This document shows positions 14,177 through 26,570 of a stretch of DNA of 64,000 nucleotides, one piece after another. The stretch comes from Lineus longissimus (lineage: Eukaryota; Nemertea; Pilidiophora; Heteronemertea; Lineidae): contig NC_088321.1 in assembly GCF_910592395.1 (NCBI RefSeq), forward strand, positions 11,410,001-11,474,000. Reading direction: 5' to 3'. Within the stretch, counting starts at the first letter, position 1. Each line of letters opens with the position of its first letter. The notes beneath the pieces were generated by a model. That model was not told the DNA's origin, did no database searches, and saw only the letters and a program-made list of their open reading frames with translations. The position numbers were made by a program, and so were the translations under genes.

Positions 14177-14688
14177 AGGCTGGTATTTTAGAATGTTTCT
14201 TTATTTTGGTCAAAGGTTAACCTATCATTAGTTAGCCTTTGGGAAGGACTTCTTTTCATAAGGTTGACCTTAGAGTTGTCGTTTTTAGAACCGACCTTAT
14301 GCAATTTCTTTATCGAGGAATTCCTTTTGTGAAAGGTGAACTTTAGGAGGGCCTTGTGAAGGGATTCCTTATGAAAGGCCTACCTAAACCAATTATCTCC
14401 TCGGCGCACATTGGGGAAGGGTGCAACATAGTTTAGCAATGAAAGTGTTCATGGAATTCTGTGGCACTTGGCCCTCTAGTAGTGAATGAAATGGAGTCAA
14501 AAGGAGGAGAAAGTGGAGGAGGGAAGAAGAGTAGTCGCATAATCTTTTGCGAGCTGGAAAATCACTTGCTAGTGTCAATCCTCCAGAAGGAAAACGAAAT
14601 CATAGACGTGAGAAAAAACACGACCAAGGCAATAAAGGACAAGAATGATGCCTGGGAGCGTATCGTCGCCAAGTCAAAACGATAACAT
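14177..14688 (+). mobile_element. PIF/Harbinger-like fragment with Myb/SANT-like ORF
   Basis: Starts TTA|GGCTGGTATTTTAG, the kind of terminus and TTA target expected for Harbinger, and contains the Myb-like ORF annotated below. No matching right terminus was found, so the copy is truncated inside the older repeat block. Confidence 0.5.
14491..14685 (+). pseudogene. Myb/SANT-like DNA-binding protein fragment of a Harbinger-type transposon
   Basis: A 64-residue ORF from ATG at 14491. Residues about 17-64 (ELENHLLVSILQKENEI.. and KDKNDAWERIVAKSK) match the general look of the Myb/SANT-like domain that partners Harbinger transposase: an acidic start, LL, then K-K-N-xAW-xxI. The ORF is short compared with complete Myb-like proteins, which continue with a tail, so I call it a remnant. 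The preceding in-frame ATG at 14461 adds residues unlike the family. Confidence 0.5.
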
Positions 14689-14689
14689 A

Positions 14690-15262
14690 CGGTTGACACG
14701 ATCATTGTTGGAAAGCTTTCAATGGGCGTTTCTAAATGACATCATTCGATCGATTAGCAATACGTGTACATGTAGTTGTCATTTTGGGGGTAAACACAGC
14801 ACAGTCATATATAAAATCCGATCTTTTTTTCTCTAAAATGTTGCCACCCACATGTTAGCAAAATGGGTTGATAGGCTTCCCCATCTAACAAGCTGAGGAA
14901 GACTATTCATTTTACACCACTACTCCGCTTCCTCTTATCATTATCACCTTGGAGCCTATATAAACGGTTAGATTTTTTTCAATAAAATCTGACACAAATA
15001 TCAGTTGGGGGATATTAACAAAATGGCATCATTGTCCTTTTTATCATTGACTTCCAAATAGCATCTGTTCCACCGCATGTTAACGCCGTTTCGCTATGTT
15101 GAACTTAACTCGAGCCGAGTCAATTATTGAAATCGACTTATCACACTGATGTGCTGATTAGATTTGAGATAGATAGCCCAGACTGGCCAATATTTGAAGA
15201 GGAGTCTGCGGTCGGGTCAATGGTAGTTGGATCGGGGTATTGGTAAGAGTTGCGTTCAGAAA
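14690..15262. repeat. Degenerate repeat block, copy 3
   Basis: Resembles 13680-14150 in order: 'gaaagctttcaatg', 'atgttgccac', 'atagcatctgttcc', 'aacgccgtttcg', 'tcaattattgaaa.tgactta', 'gtctgcggtcgggtcaa'. Only one unit of the 41-bp repeat is present here. Confidence 0.5.
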
Positions 15263-17883
15263 GTGGGAATTGTGTCGAAACTATTGGGTGAAGATTTACA
15301 TTGTAGTTGCAGTATACATGTTTTAAATACTTAAAACTTCACGTGGATTTACAGTAGCCATACTGTATATAGCTGAAGTGAACATTCACTAACCTTTTTT
15401 CACATCACCCATTTTGATGCTAACACCATTTAATTGTCTCTTATCCAAGATTGCGTTCAAAAGCATCAGATGAATAGCATTTTCGGTAAATATGATTAAT
15501 ACTGCCAGGGGCCGCGGTTTGCTTGTGGAAGAATTTAACGACCGTGTCGTGCTCATACGGATGCCAAGTTTCTTCGTTAGGATATTGATACAATATAAGT
15601 TTACATGTACATTCGTTACCACATCCGTGTACGATTCTTAATGAAGATCCTCACTAAGAATCGTACACGGCGGATCTTAAAACTTTTAAGAGAAATGAAG
15701 CCATCGGGACTTGCTGCCTGTCGATTTCGCTAGGGGGAACAAATAATGAGGCGGTGATAACCCGAGTCAACTATTATGACAATTTGGTCACAACATTTCT
15801 TAAAGGAGTATACCGTTCGTAATTATTGGTGGTTCTGTTCAATAGAAATCCACTAACACACGATGCCGTAGTGCAGTTATTGTGAGTACAAATTTGTTTA
15901 AATTTGGTATTCATACAAATGATCTATTTGTATATCAGTCTACACAACGGCAATGTTGAAATATATATTGCGTACGTATTTCCGCAATTAGAATTTTTTA
16001 ATTCAATTACAAATTCAAAACTTTTAACGAACGGCGTAGGCCTATACATCGCATGTAGCAACCACTGTCACTGAAAACTATTTTCTCACTGAGGCTCATT
16101 TTGTGGCTTCGTACGTTTACTGATAGATGGCAGCACTCAAGACACAGTATCATTCCCATACACAATCTGACCCGACCCAATTTCATAAAACAAAATGTCA
16201 CTTAGCCGACTCTAGTTCTCACCGCCTCCAATGATGTGAAACGACCAATTGTGAGAGATACATGGCAACAGTTTTACTGGCTACACACCACTAATATATT
16301 TTAAGCCAGACATTAGACATCGATAAACTGCAATAATTTTTTTTTTATTGCGTGTGACGTCATTAACGTCTCTTTGCGCCGTCTACCGGGATGTTAAAAA
16401 ATACGGCTTCCCATTTGACCTAAAACGGGGATTCCGTCAAATTTTTATATTTAGACAAGTAAACGTACACGCACCTACTTATTTCCTGTTAAAGCATTCG
16501 ACGCAGATCAGGTAGCTATTTTCAGCCTGATGAACATGTGGACAATAGGGCCCAAAAAGGGTTACATTCGGAACTCGCGTATGCCTTGTTGGAACATCAA
16601 TTGTTTTGATACCGTCTAAGATACGGCGAAAGGCATAGTGTTGCGCGTACGAACTTGGCTTTATGGTTCAATTACATGCTCTCATATCGCGCCCACCCAT
16701 GTAGAAAATATTGCAAAATCCGTCTTTATTGCCATTTTTTTCTTCTTCCAAAAATGCATTGAATAGAAGTGGTATCTGCTTTTACTGTCTCTTTTTGCGC
16801 AAACCTCATGGGGAAAAAAAGAATTCGGATTTCAAAGATGCTTGAAAAAGTCTTTTCAGCAGGTTTGCGGTTGATCTATATCGATAGGCCGATTATCGCT
16901 CTATTTCTTTATCATAGTCGTCGGGTTCTAAAAGAAAATAATCATTGCGGTGGCCGCATTCACGACTCATCTCATTCATTCCAAACAGTTCATCATATCA
17001 ACCCGACCAAGAGGAAATATTGCAAACTCCACCTTTACTTATAGAGAAGCCTAACGAAGCATTTATCAGGGACAAAGTACGCAATAAGTATTTCAGCCTC
17101 AAGGCGTTTGTATCTGACTATGAACACGATGAATCTGCACATTACGTTGGAACCTTTTTCTTTTCATATTTTTTTCTGCCCTGTTAGATACAAGTACAGC
17201 GATATTGCGCTGTATGGTGTCGCTTGATATCGCAGTGGATCTAGGTTTGGTCAGAGTAAGTAAATAAAGGTGATTTATTGTTTGAATGCGCATGACCCAG
17301 AGCCTTTATTTCATTTCGAGAGAACAGGTGACCGTCGGGTACACTACGTACTTGTATTTTTAGTCCATAGGTACATGTAGGCTACCGGCAAACAAAATGC
17401 TCGAATGTTCGCGATGCATTCCGATGTCACTCATTTTTCCACATGTAGTGAATTCTTCCCCTGTCAAATAGTTTATGCATCATTTATTCATCAATGAAAA
17501 CATCACCTCTGTATAGTAACTCCGAAAACTAGCGTAGCTTTTATGGTCATCACCTGAGAATCGACAAAACATCCAAATCGGGCTAATGGAAAATGCAGTA
17601 GGACGGCAAAGTTCAATAATCACATGGGCTTTTAGGCCGATGTAAACCATTACAGTAATCACGTACACCATATGTGGAAACGGCTACGAAGTGATCAATA
17701 ACAGTGCAATGTACGAAACCCTTTAAAAAATAAGATATTTTGAAATCGATATCAGTTTTTTAATCTTTTTTGTGATTTTTTTCCCGAGTCACGATTTTTC
17801 GCGACGTCCGCGAAAATAACACGATTTTCACAAAAGCTGCCAATTGGCCACCCTTCTTACGCTGCATCGTTAATTAATGATCC
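15263..17883. other. No gene recognised
   Basis: Contains a perfect 16-bp hairpin with a 14-nt loop (15625-15640 and 15655-15670). ORFs are short and composition-driven. Confidence 0.5.
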
Positions 17884-18427
17884 ATGTCACTTCTCACATT
17901 GATTATTGTAATTTCCCTTCTATATGACATTTCTACACATCAACTCTCCAGACTGCAGCGTGCACTTAATGCTGCAGCTCGCGTTGTGTGTCTGGTGCCG
18001 CGGTTTGATCGTATCACACCGGTTCTCATGCGACTCCATTGGCTTCCTGTTAAATACAGGATTGTTTTCAAAGTGCTTTTATTTATATATAAGGCAATAC
18101 ATGGAGTCGCACCTGCGTACCTGCGTGATATGGTCAGACTGAGGCACCATTCCACCTACAATCTCCGCTCTGTTATTGCTCCAACTTTGGTGGTCCCTCG
18201 CACTAAGTGCAGAACCTTTGGTGACCGTTCTTTTTACAAGTCATCACCGGGTCTATGGAACCAGCTACCTTCCAACATCAGGCTTGCTGGTTCCATAGAC
18301 ATTTTCAAAACTCTCCTGAAACAACACCTTTTCAGGGAGTGTTTTGCTTTGTAAAGCGCCTGAGAATTTAAGTTTTTCTTTTAATTCAGGCGCTATAGAA
18401 ATTCTTATATTCATTCATTCATTCATG
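17884..18427 (+). mobile_element. CR1/L2-type LINE 3' end
   Basis: Encodes the C-terminal part of a reverse-transcriptase protein: HQLSRLQRALNAAARV, RLHWLPVKYRI, FKVLLFIYKAIHGVAPAYL, then SPGLWNQLPSNIR and FKTLLKQHLF before the stop at 18354. These are the usual last segments of CR1/L2-clade ORF2. Just upstream the frame is broken: HIDYCNF is in another frame with a stop. The element ends in a short (ATTC)n tail (18406-18426), as expected for this clade. 5'-truncated and dead. Confidence 0.9.
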
Positions 18428-19145
18428 TAGTTTTCGAACCTCTGGTCACCAAGGGAGGCACCGTTAGTGAACTAATGGCCAAATCCAGACATGTCCAGAT
18501 TTGACTCTTATTCACTTACTCCAGCAACTTGATGATTTTATGCTCACTGTGCAACCAAGTCCCTCCAGGCATTGCGGTCATGAGTCATCTGTATCAACAC
18601 CTCTCTTGCAACTCCAGCGCTGTCTGCATCGCTGGCTACACCGTCTATCCAGCGATATGATCATATTATATCGATGGACCTCCTTGATATGACTCAATTA
18701 ACTAGGCTAGCATCATGCTCCCGGGTCTTAATCTATTAATTTCATAATTGCAGCACCACTGAATATAATACCTGGGTATAAACGGAAATTGGGTTTTAAT
18801 CTATAAGGTATATATTGTGCCTTGAGGGATAGCATTATTAATTGCATACTTCCTTCGAATAATACGTTATTAATCTCATATGTTTCAAATATTTCCAACT
18901 ATAAAAGTAACCAAAAGGTGGTTTATCCAAATAAGATTCTTATAAGATTCTTAATTTAGCATGATCTCTTTCAGTTTTGTGTACATGTACACTGTACATT
19001 CATCTTAAGATTCGAAATGCCTTAAAAGTGAAACGGGGAGATACATCTATTACGTATTTTTTTAAATGAACATAGTTCGTGGGACTTACTGTCCCCTGAT
19101 TGTCGAGAAAATGTTTCTTAGTTCTGTTAATTCAGTTTGAAAAGA
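18428..19145. other. No gene recognised
   Basis: AT-rich DNA between the LINE tail and the 370-bp element; nothing supported. Confidence 0.5.
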
Positions 19146-19515
19146 ATAGCATTCCGCGATAATGACGTCACTGCAGCTGCTGCCCTCTATTGCCCCATCG
19201 CTGAATTACAGGCAATGTCGGACAAACATGCGGTTTCGTAATGGATTCAGGCTTTCTAACTAGGGCAGTTAGATTCAATCTGGCACATGTCCGAGTGTTG
19301 GAAATACTACATAATTGTTCTGAATATTTCTCTCTCTGACTCTATGGTATCATTCATGCTAGAAACAATGCAGGGTCATAGATAATTGACTTTGAAATAA
19401 GCTCAAATGCGTAGAAATAAGTGTCGATGTCCGACTGTCACGTGACTAAAACGTCATCAATATCTTATTCAAATGACCTTCTGAGGTATAAATAGTAATG
19501 TCGCGGAATGCTATT
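19146..19515. mobile_element. 370-bp inverted-repeat element, copy 2
   Basis: Same termini and same length as 8892-9261 but in the opposite orientation. The flanking bases differ, so this is independent insertion rather than segmental duplication. Confidence 0.85.
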
Positions 19516-19647
19516 CACTATAAACCAACAGGTGACCTAAATAATTGAATTAATTTGTATCAACACTTAGGGCCACTGAGAGTGTTTGGCTCTCACATCT
19601 TTAATCCCATTCAACAAATGCAATTGATCTTCATTCCCCTATTTATA

Positions 19648-20380
19648 CAGCGTGGTCCAGAAAAAACGCAACCGGATACTTCCACAACCAGGGTGTTAAA
19701 CCATTGATATTAGTGGATGGGGATTCTTTCTAGAAGAGGAATGATACCAAGTTTGTCCGATTTGGTTCATAGGTTTTTGTTTTAAAGCCTACTTTGTGAA
19801 GCACAAAAAGGCTTCATTCGCGCAGAGAAAAAAATCGAACTGTGCTGGCAAATTGAACTTACTAAGTAGGTGGATTAAATGTTGGGTAATAATACTGATG
19901 TGAAAATGTCGACAATGTTCCTGGTGGAAGTAAAACTGGATACCGTCACTGTAGTTTACAACAATGTCCATCGGTCCCTATTGTTGGGCTGTTGTGCTGC
20001 TTCACCGACGCGCGTTTCTGCCCCTCTAGGCTTCATCAGGGTGGCTGGGGTTGACTTGCATCTGTCTTGTTCGAAGTTCACACAATGTTCCTAGTGACCA
20101 TTTAGAACTAAATAGAGGTCGTGTTAGCATGGCCAGCCCTCAGCATGCCACCGATATGTTTGATACCTACAACAGAAGCGTTCTGTTTTTCTGCATTGAA
20201 CCTAGCCAAGAGACTCCAACCTTGCTACACATAAGCGTCTTTACAACAAAAACTACTGAGGAGAATCGGTCGATCTTGGTATCATTCTTCTTCCGGAAAG
20301 ATTACCCATCCACTGGTTTTGATGGTTTGAACTCCCTGGTAGTGGAAGTATCCGGTTGCGTTTTTTCTGGACCAACCTGA
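19648..20380. mobile_element. Mariner-like non-autonomous element
   Basis: Flanked by TA on both sides. Left end CAGCGTGGTCCAGAAAAAAC; right end is the complement of CAGGTTGGTCCAGAAAAAAC. The terminal inverted repeat continues through cgcaaccggatacttccac. 733 bp, with no recognisable transposase. Confidence 0.8.
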
Positions 20381-20382
20381 TA

Positions 20383-21199
20383 TTTTTCACAGTATTTTTT
20401 TAAAAATCTGACTTTTCAGGGAAAAGTCAGACAATGTTCGACTTCTGTAGGAGAAATCAAAGGTAAGAGAAAGCGTTAAGAAGTCGGAAAGTCTCTTAAT
20501 ATATTGTACATGTATATACTAACTTCGAAGTGACTGGGCACATGTCAATTGGAATCGACAACCAATTTAGGAGCAGGCCGTTCTTTCCTGACTGACAGCT
20601 TGGGCAAAACACGTAAAACCACTGTCATTCAAATTAAATATCATAATACATCAGCAGGGATTTTTTTAAAATGTCCAACGAGAACACCCAAGAAATACCT
20701 TGACTATAAAGCCTGGAGAAATCCTGGACGATGATCAGTATCTTTCAAAAATCATAGTTTTATGTCCCATGACGAGATGTAGGGATTAACGGCATTGATT
20801 TCTTTAAAATTTGACAGCGATGTGGGTTCGGAGGTTTGCAAAAATTTCCATAAAAAATAAAGATTCTTAGCTTTTTTGCAAATTGCAAAATTTCTTTTCT
20901 ATTGTGGATCCACTGTGTTAGGGAAAATAATTCTGGGCCACCCTGTAGAGCAAGGCCTATCAGTCACACTTGGTCAAATAGCAGAAAATGAGGTCTAGGC
21001 CTAGGCTAGTCAATGTTGATTACGACAGCCTTCTTACGTCTTATTTCATGTCATCCAACCAGAAAAGGGTCAGGTCATAATTGTAAGTCATGGTGAATAT
21101 TAATTGACTGGTTCGGGGTGGAGTTATCTGGTGTTATAGTTCCGGAGATAGAATATATAAGAATAATAGAAAATGTAAACAAAATGCATTTCTACACCA
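20383..21199. other. No gene recognised
   Basis: Nothing beyond short A/T runs; no exon supported. Confidence 0.5.
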
Positions 21200-21587
21200 T
21201 ACTGTAAAATATGTGATAAGCGAACGGCCCACAAAACTGGTCGAGAGGAAATCATTGCGTATACATGTTCAGGTCCTTTGAAATAGGCCTAGATGACGCT
21301 GATGACAAGTGTCGTTTTCATGTGGTTATAGCCTAGGGGTTATTGGTGGTAGACTTCTACCGCGTTCGTGCAAAAGCAATTGGGCTCATTGAGTTGAATT
21401 GGATGAAAAAAAGACAAACAGGATGTGATGATTGATACTGGGTTTAAGTCAATTTTTCGTCCAAATCTACAAATTCTAGACCATTGTCTTCGATTTCAAT
21501 GTTATCAAAATCATCTTTCTCCCATTCCTTGTAATCCCTAAAGTTACGGTACATCCTAGTTTCGGATTCCCTCGGGACGTGCGAAGA

Positions 21588-21940
21588 TCAATATTTGTTT
21601 TGCCTCCTTTTCATTGTATTGTATTGTATTGTATTGTATTGTGGCGCCATGTCAAAAAGAGCAAACGTTTCATTCATGTTTATCACAAGTTCAATCCCAT
21701 TTTCCCGTTTCCCGTTCCTAGAGAGAAAACCAGTTAGCCACCCTCTGGACGCCCTGAAGTCTGTTAATTGTGGCCGATGCTGCCGGTATTCCTGTTGCTG
21801 CTGTTCGGGAAGCACTGCCCACCATGTTCGGAAAGACTGTTCAGCTTTAATCATCATGTCGTCACCCGAGACAGGTACCCCATGTTGTCGCCTTGTTGCC
21901 ATCCATTCACGAACTGACCTGTCAACCTCTGGCCACAAGG
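21588..21940 (-). pseudogene. CENP-B-type HTH and start of DDE domain, truncated transposase
   Basis: Minus-strand reading LWPEVDRSVREWMATRRQ, GVPVSGDDMMIKAEQSF, FRASRGWLTGFLSRNGKR is a CENP-B-type helix-turn-helix (pattern E..L..W....R..G.PVS...I..KA....F.AS.GWL..F..R). It is followed by INMNETFALFDMAP, where related transposases have NxDET with the first catalytic aspartate; here it is N. The frame then enters a (TATTG)n microsatellite (21613-21642) and stops, so the rest of the catalytic domain is missing. Confidence 0.75.
21613..21642. repeat. (TATTG)n microsatellite
   Basis: About five to six pentanucleotide units inside the pogo-like element. Confidence 0.9.
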
Positions 21941-22075
21941 CTGAAAAAAATGTGGACTTTAGAAAAGAACAATTTCAAATTTAAAGTTCCAGGTTCTTAT
22001 GGACATCAAATTTGAAAAGAAAATGACATTGAAGATGGCGTTAATTTTCTGTTAAAAGTACAATACAGCACTCAC

Positions 22076-22362
22076 CAATGCCTCTTTGTCTTTGTCTGCG
22101 CCTGTTGACCTGCCTGCTCGTAGTTTCGCAATGTCTCTCTCGGAGGTCATCCTCAGTCTTCGCGGAGCAATAGGCGCATAGTCGCGGAGGGAGGGGATGT
22201 TATGCTCCCTGGCAAACTGGGGCGATGAAATCCCATGAGGCTGCCTGATGTTTTCGTTTTCATAGTCATCGAGCAGACGGATTTTCTCCGCCAGTCAATA
22301 CGATCGATGACGCCGAGCAGGAGGTTGAAAGGCATCGATATTTTCAACAACATTATTGATGT
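22076..22362 (-). pseudogene. N-terminal HTH piece of the same transposase
   Basis: Minus-strand reading LAEKIRLLDDYENENI, SSPQFAREHNIPSLRD resembles the N-terminal HTH of pogo-like transposases. A TGA stop sits just before LAEKIR (…RRHRSY*). A candidate intron runs from gtgagt (22075) to ttttttcag (21941), but the phases I read do not match across it, so a frameshift or a different junction must be assumed. Confidence 0.6.
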
Positions 22363-22680
22363 CGCCATTATCCATTGGATGAACGAAATCAGAAAACATT
22401 ATCAAAATGCCAAAAAAGACAGTGCACATCATTCTGGTTTCTTACTGACGCTTGCGATTGACAATCTTAAATGCACGAGTAGGCCAGCGTTAAATCGGTT
22501 ATTCAATGTCATCTAAATTCAAAGTGATATCAGACATGGATTTTGTGGTACATGCACATGCTCAATAAATCGTGTCATTAGCGTCATCTAGGCCTATTTC
22601 AAAGGACCTGCACATGTATACGCAATGATTTCCTCTCGACCAGTTGTGTGGACCGTTCGCTTATCGCATATTTTACAGTA

Positions 22681-23947
22681 TGTCTTTCAATCTGAATTTT
22701 TTGCAGCAGACCCATAGGAATTCTAGTTCCGGTATTTCGTGCATTGTTACCGACTCAACGAAGGAACGCACCGAAGTACCGGCAGAGTATGGGGCAGGTA
22801 GCGGCGGCGACGGAAAGTGAAAATTAAGAAAAAGCCTTGAAAAGACGTGACGAAAATGATAACAAACATGCGATTTCTCTCCGCACGATGAAAAAAACAA
22901 CATTGACCAGCGAGTGGATAACTTTCTGTTTTTGTCACTTTATCTGTAAACTACCATCAGTGCACTTAATTAATAATATTTGTTCTGAACTTGGTCATTT
23001 TTGGTGTCGGTGAATTTGCAGTCAAGTTTGAATTTTAAAACAGCTACTGTTCGAAAAATACATTTGTAGGCGCAGTGTCTAATTTCTCAAAGCATCGCAG
23101 CAAAATATTGTACCGTTTTTCTTTCTTAACTGGACGATCACACAACTGACTTGCTTATCTGCATGAGGAGTATAAGACAACATCACTACTATAACATTTA
23201 TAATGAACGTAGAGTTGTAATAGTTTGTAATCTAACTCCTCCATCAGTGTAGATCGGACGACAACAAAACTTCTCCTGAGAGTCGAGATTGACACAGAGT
23301 ATGTTTTTGCCGGGTTTAATTTTGGATTCTGGAGCGATTATGGAGAAAATACATTTTTAGTTGCTTCCATATAAGGGCATGGTCATCATCATAAGGGGGA
23401 TTGTCAAAAGCCAACAGGAGTTCTCATTAGCAGATGGAGGCATTTCATGAGTCAACAGTGCGGAAATATACCGAAATAAATACAAACTGCAAAACAAATA
23501 TCAGTGTAAATTGTTCAAGTACCTACTAATGCTATTTATTCTCCCATTCCATGTTAATTTCAGTAGATGCTTTATTCACTTTTAACTGAGAGAAACAACT
23601 CCTTTGACCAATTGAGTGCTTTGCATGTGACCGCCACGTGATCCATCGTCTTCACCCTATGCAAATATTTCTAAACACCCACCAATACGCAACGTCATGC
23701 TAGCCTCTATGCACACAACAAGATAAGGGATCTACGTGTTTTGTGGCTTTGGGGCGTTAATGATACATGTATAGCCTACAGACTGATCTATTTTGGGCGA
23801 GATTGCGGTCCTATTTTTACTACAGCAAATATCTCCGGGACCCTGGTGGGGTGAAAACATTCTGGATGAGGGGATATTTCAAGAGACACGATAGGGGCAT
23901 TGTTAAATAGCCAGAGCGAGCCCTTGATTATGATGGGAATTTCAAGT
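22681..23947. other. No gene recognised
   Basis: No exon or repeat could be supported. Confidence 0.45.
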
Positions 23948-24715
23948 GAAGGTGACCATGGTCTGTCTGCAGTGCTCTACGACAGCTTTCAAAACTTGGT
24001 GTATCTGAAGAGGCGCTATTAGTCTATCAAGGAGCTACTCGGTGCTGAACCTCTAAACCTCTTTAGCTTGCCTCCTGACTAAGTGCCTTGCCCAGGACCT
24101 TGCGAGGAGGAGCACGCATTTTAGAGTTATAGTTGTGATATTGTAATTGGTTTGATTTCTCCATCAATAAGTATAGTGATGTACTCCACGTCATGTAGAA
24201 ATAAAGTCTAGGTACAAGTAGAATATATACAAGTTCGTAGTTCCTAATTTCCTGTTATAGATGTGGGTTGGCTCATAGCAGTCAGACCCAAAGGTCTAGC
24301 AGTACGCAGTGTGTAGATCCATTTTGATTCATGTTCCAAGTGTAGGGAATCTGAATGGACTTTTTCTAGACCACAGGCTTTGAAGTTTTGTAATTGGTTT
24401 GAGCCATAGGACAGCCGGCAGGTGAAGGCCTGTCTGAGTTCTCCTTCTTCTTCTCCGTATAAAAAGGGGCCTATTGCTGACTAAGGTACGAGGTATGTTC
24501 ACATTGCCTCATCAGTCTATCGGACCAATAAATATACTTTTATATGCAAGCAACAGCATAGGGTCAGGCTCTGTTGACAATTGGTTGGTTTGATTTGTCT
24601 GTTCGATACGGCCCCTTTGATATTGAATTATATTTTCATTGCATTCAATCTTTCGACCCATGCAATTCAAGTATAGCCCATTTCAACCAGCTTGCACCAC
24701 GGGTATAATGCTAGT
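23948..24715 (+). mobile_element. Dispersed repeat with CTAG|T end, possibly Helitron-derived, copy 1
   Basis: Aligns over its whole length, minus a 234-bp insert, with the reverse complement of 55578-56098. Both copies end ..CCACGGGTA.AATGCTAG|T. CTAG followed by T is the 3' end expected of Helitrons, though the usual hairpin is not clear. No coding capacity. Confidence 0.55.
24156..24389. mobile_element. 234-bp nested insertion with 13-15 bp target duplication
   Basis: Flanked by direct repeats GTAATTGGTTTGA (24143-24155 and 24390-24402; up to 15 bp with TT). It is absent from the sister repeat at 55.9 kb, where a single TGCAATTGGTTCGA stands. Duplication length suggests retrotransposition (SINE-like), but no pol III boxes are clear. 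Confidence 0.75.
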
Positions 24716-24719
24716 CTTG

Positions 24720-25985
24720 ATAATTCGTACGGCTCCAAAAGGCGTTAGAGTTGTACGAATCGTTTTATCTTCAATGGGGGTGGGGGGGGATGTACACGCA
24801 TTGCTGCCTTTGCACTAGGCAATTGTCGCATAATGAGAGATAGGGGAACTGTGATCGAAATTTGAGAGAATGGGCTATTCTTTTAATGTCTGAATGAGTT
24901 CCTAGCCACCATCTTAATAATGGCAGCAACAAAGAATGCAGAATACTACGATAATATAAAATGACAGAGTTCACTTTTTTACCAAATGTTTAAGTCTGAC
25001 AATTCAGATATCTGGCGTGTTGGCATGTCGCTCAACAGCAGAAAACATCTGTTGCAAAATGCCCTAATCTTACCATCGCTAGGTGTTACCTTGCACAATT
25101 GAAATGCATTTATCATTTTCATTATCACATCTCTGATCATGTAGATGTAAATAGATTTTAAATAAAATGCTGAGTTGACACCATCTGCCGGCATGACTTT
25201 CAACAAATCTTCCAATCTTTAGAGTCCTGAACGGTCAAGGTACATATTTCACACTTTCGATTCAAGATCTAAATGATAGCGAAAATTTAGACCGCGATGT
25301 CGTCGACATTTTAAAGAATAGAAACACATATGTCTCATATTTGATAAAGTAAATACGTCATTCATTTGATATCATTAGTGAAAATCTTAGATTTTGAGAT
25401 GAAGAGGTAACATGTTTGGAGGATGGCGTGAGCCGTGTGTTTCTGTCAAAGATGAAATATGATTCTGTTTACTCTCCCGGCCCAAATGATTTATAACGGT
25501 GATGTTGATTCAGCCGAACCTTGCAAATATTAAATGTAACTTGAATTCTGTTGCAAAACCATCAAGTTTAGGTAAGAATTTGAAATGAGCGATTGGGCGT
25601 AAAACGTTTGATTTCCGATTTTTTTTTAATTGTCGCTGTGCTGCAAGTAAATCTGCGCCGAATCTGCTTGCAGAAGACGCTATGCCGAGTTGGCATAACT
25701 ACAAATATAAGCCTGGACGATATACAGTCAATGCATGGACTGTACCTTTAAAGAAACGAGCACGTGATCGTCGAAGTCATTCCCGGGCCTGCTTGAATAA
25801 ATTCCGGTCACCGCCCATACTTTGCCACTTTCGAGTAAATATTTGCTCGAGAGACACCGACAAGAAATAGTTTTTACGAGGCTGCTGAAAAAAGAGCAAG
25901 GTAAGTTGTAGCTAGTCAAAATTTCCATTTCTTATTTTTCCATTTCCGATTCATTGTAATGAAACTATCATAATGCCTTGGGATT
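24720..25985. other. No gene recognised
   Basis: A G run at 24779-24789; otherwise nothing supported. Confidence 0.45.
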
Positions 25986-26223
25986 CTCATATTATAATAA
26001 TAATAATAGTAATACGAGTCTTATATTAACTGGCCGCTCAAAGCGCTTGATAGGCCTCTTTAAAAAGCAAATGTTTGAGTTGTCCCTTGAAAGATAACAG
26101 AGAGCTGCAGTTTCTAACAGTTGAAGGAAGTTTGTTCCACAACTGAGGGGCTCCAATTGAAAACGCTCTACCACCGACTGACTGGCCTATCTCCAAGTGC
26201 ACATCGACAAAAGTTACAATCAT
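25986..26223 (-). mobile_element. CR1/L2-type LINE 3' end, minus strand
   Basis: Minus-strand reading GGRAFSIGAPQLWNKLPS, then LLSFKGQLKHLLFKEAY, the last segments of a CR1/L2-like ORF2, followed after about 50 bp by an ATT-rich tail (ataataataatag on the plus strand). Heavily 5'-truncated. Confidence 0.8.
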
Positions 26224-26570
26224 TTTTTTTACATGCCAACTTATGTTTTAGATCAAGTTCCCTTGCGTAAATATTTCTTGCCAGACGATTATACTATAAG
26301 CATATGTTGCCATTACCAGATACCATTTTAGTTTATTTTGTAATACAGCAAAGATATAATTTCAAGTGCTAAACTAATTATTTAAGATCTAGGTATGGGC
26401 TTTCAGTCAAATTCTTCTGATATCTCTTCCTATCTCCAAGCGCACATCGACAAAAGTTACAATCATTTTTTTTACATGCCAACTTATGTTTTAGATCAAG
26501 TTCCCTTGCGTAAATATTTCTTGCCAGACGATTATACTATAAGCAGATGTTGCCATTGCCAGATACCATT
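26187..26570. repeat. 142-bp direct duplication
   Basis: 26187-26328 and 26429-26570 are nearly identical (about four differences over 142 bp). The first copy overlaps the edge of the LINE remnant. Confidence 0.9.

Larger units (their letters stand above)
21200..22680 (-). mobile_element. pogo/Tigger-like DNA transposon, internally deleted
   Basis: Terminal inverted repeats of about 100 bp: 21200-21300 (TACTGTAAAATATGTGATAA..) and the complement at 22575-22680. Termini read TA|CTGTAAAA and TTTTACAG|TA, compatible with TA target duplication. It carries two pieces of a CENP-B-type transposase on the minus strand. At 1.5 kb it is too short for a full element. Confidence 0.8.

Noticed and set aside
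20051-20380. 109-codon ORF inside the mariner-like element as transposase
   Set aside because: No HTH or DDE/D motif, and the ORF runs through the terminal inverted repeat.
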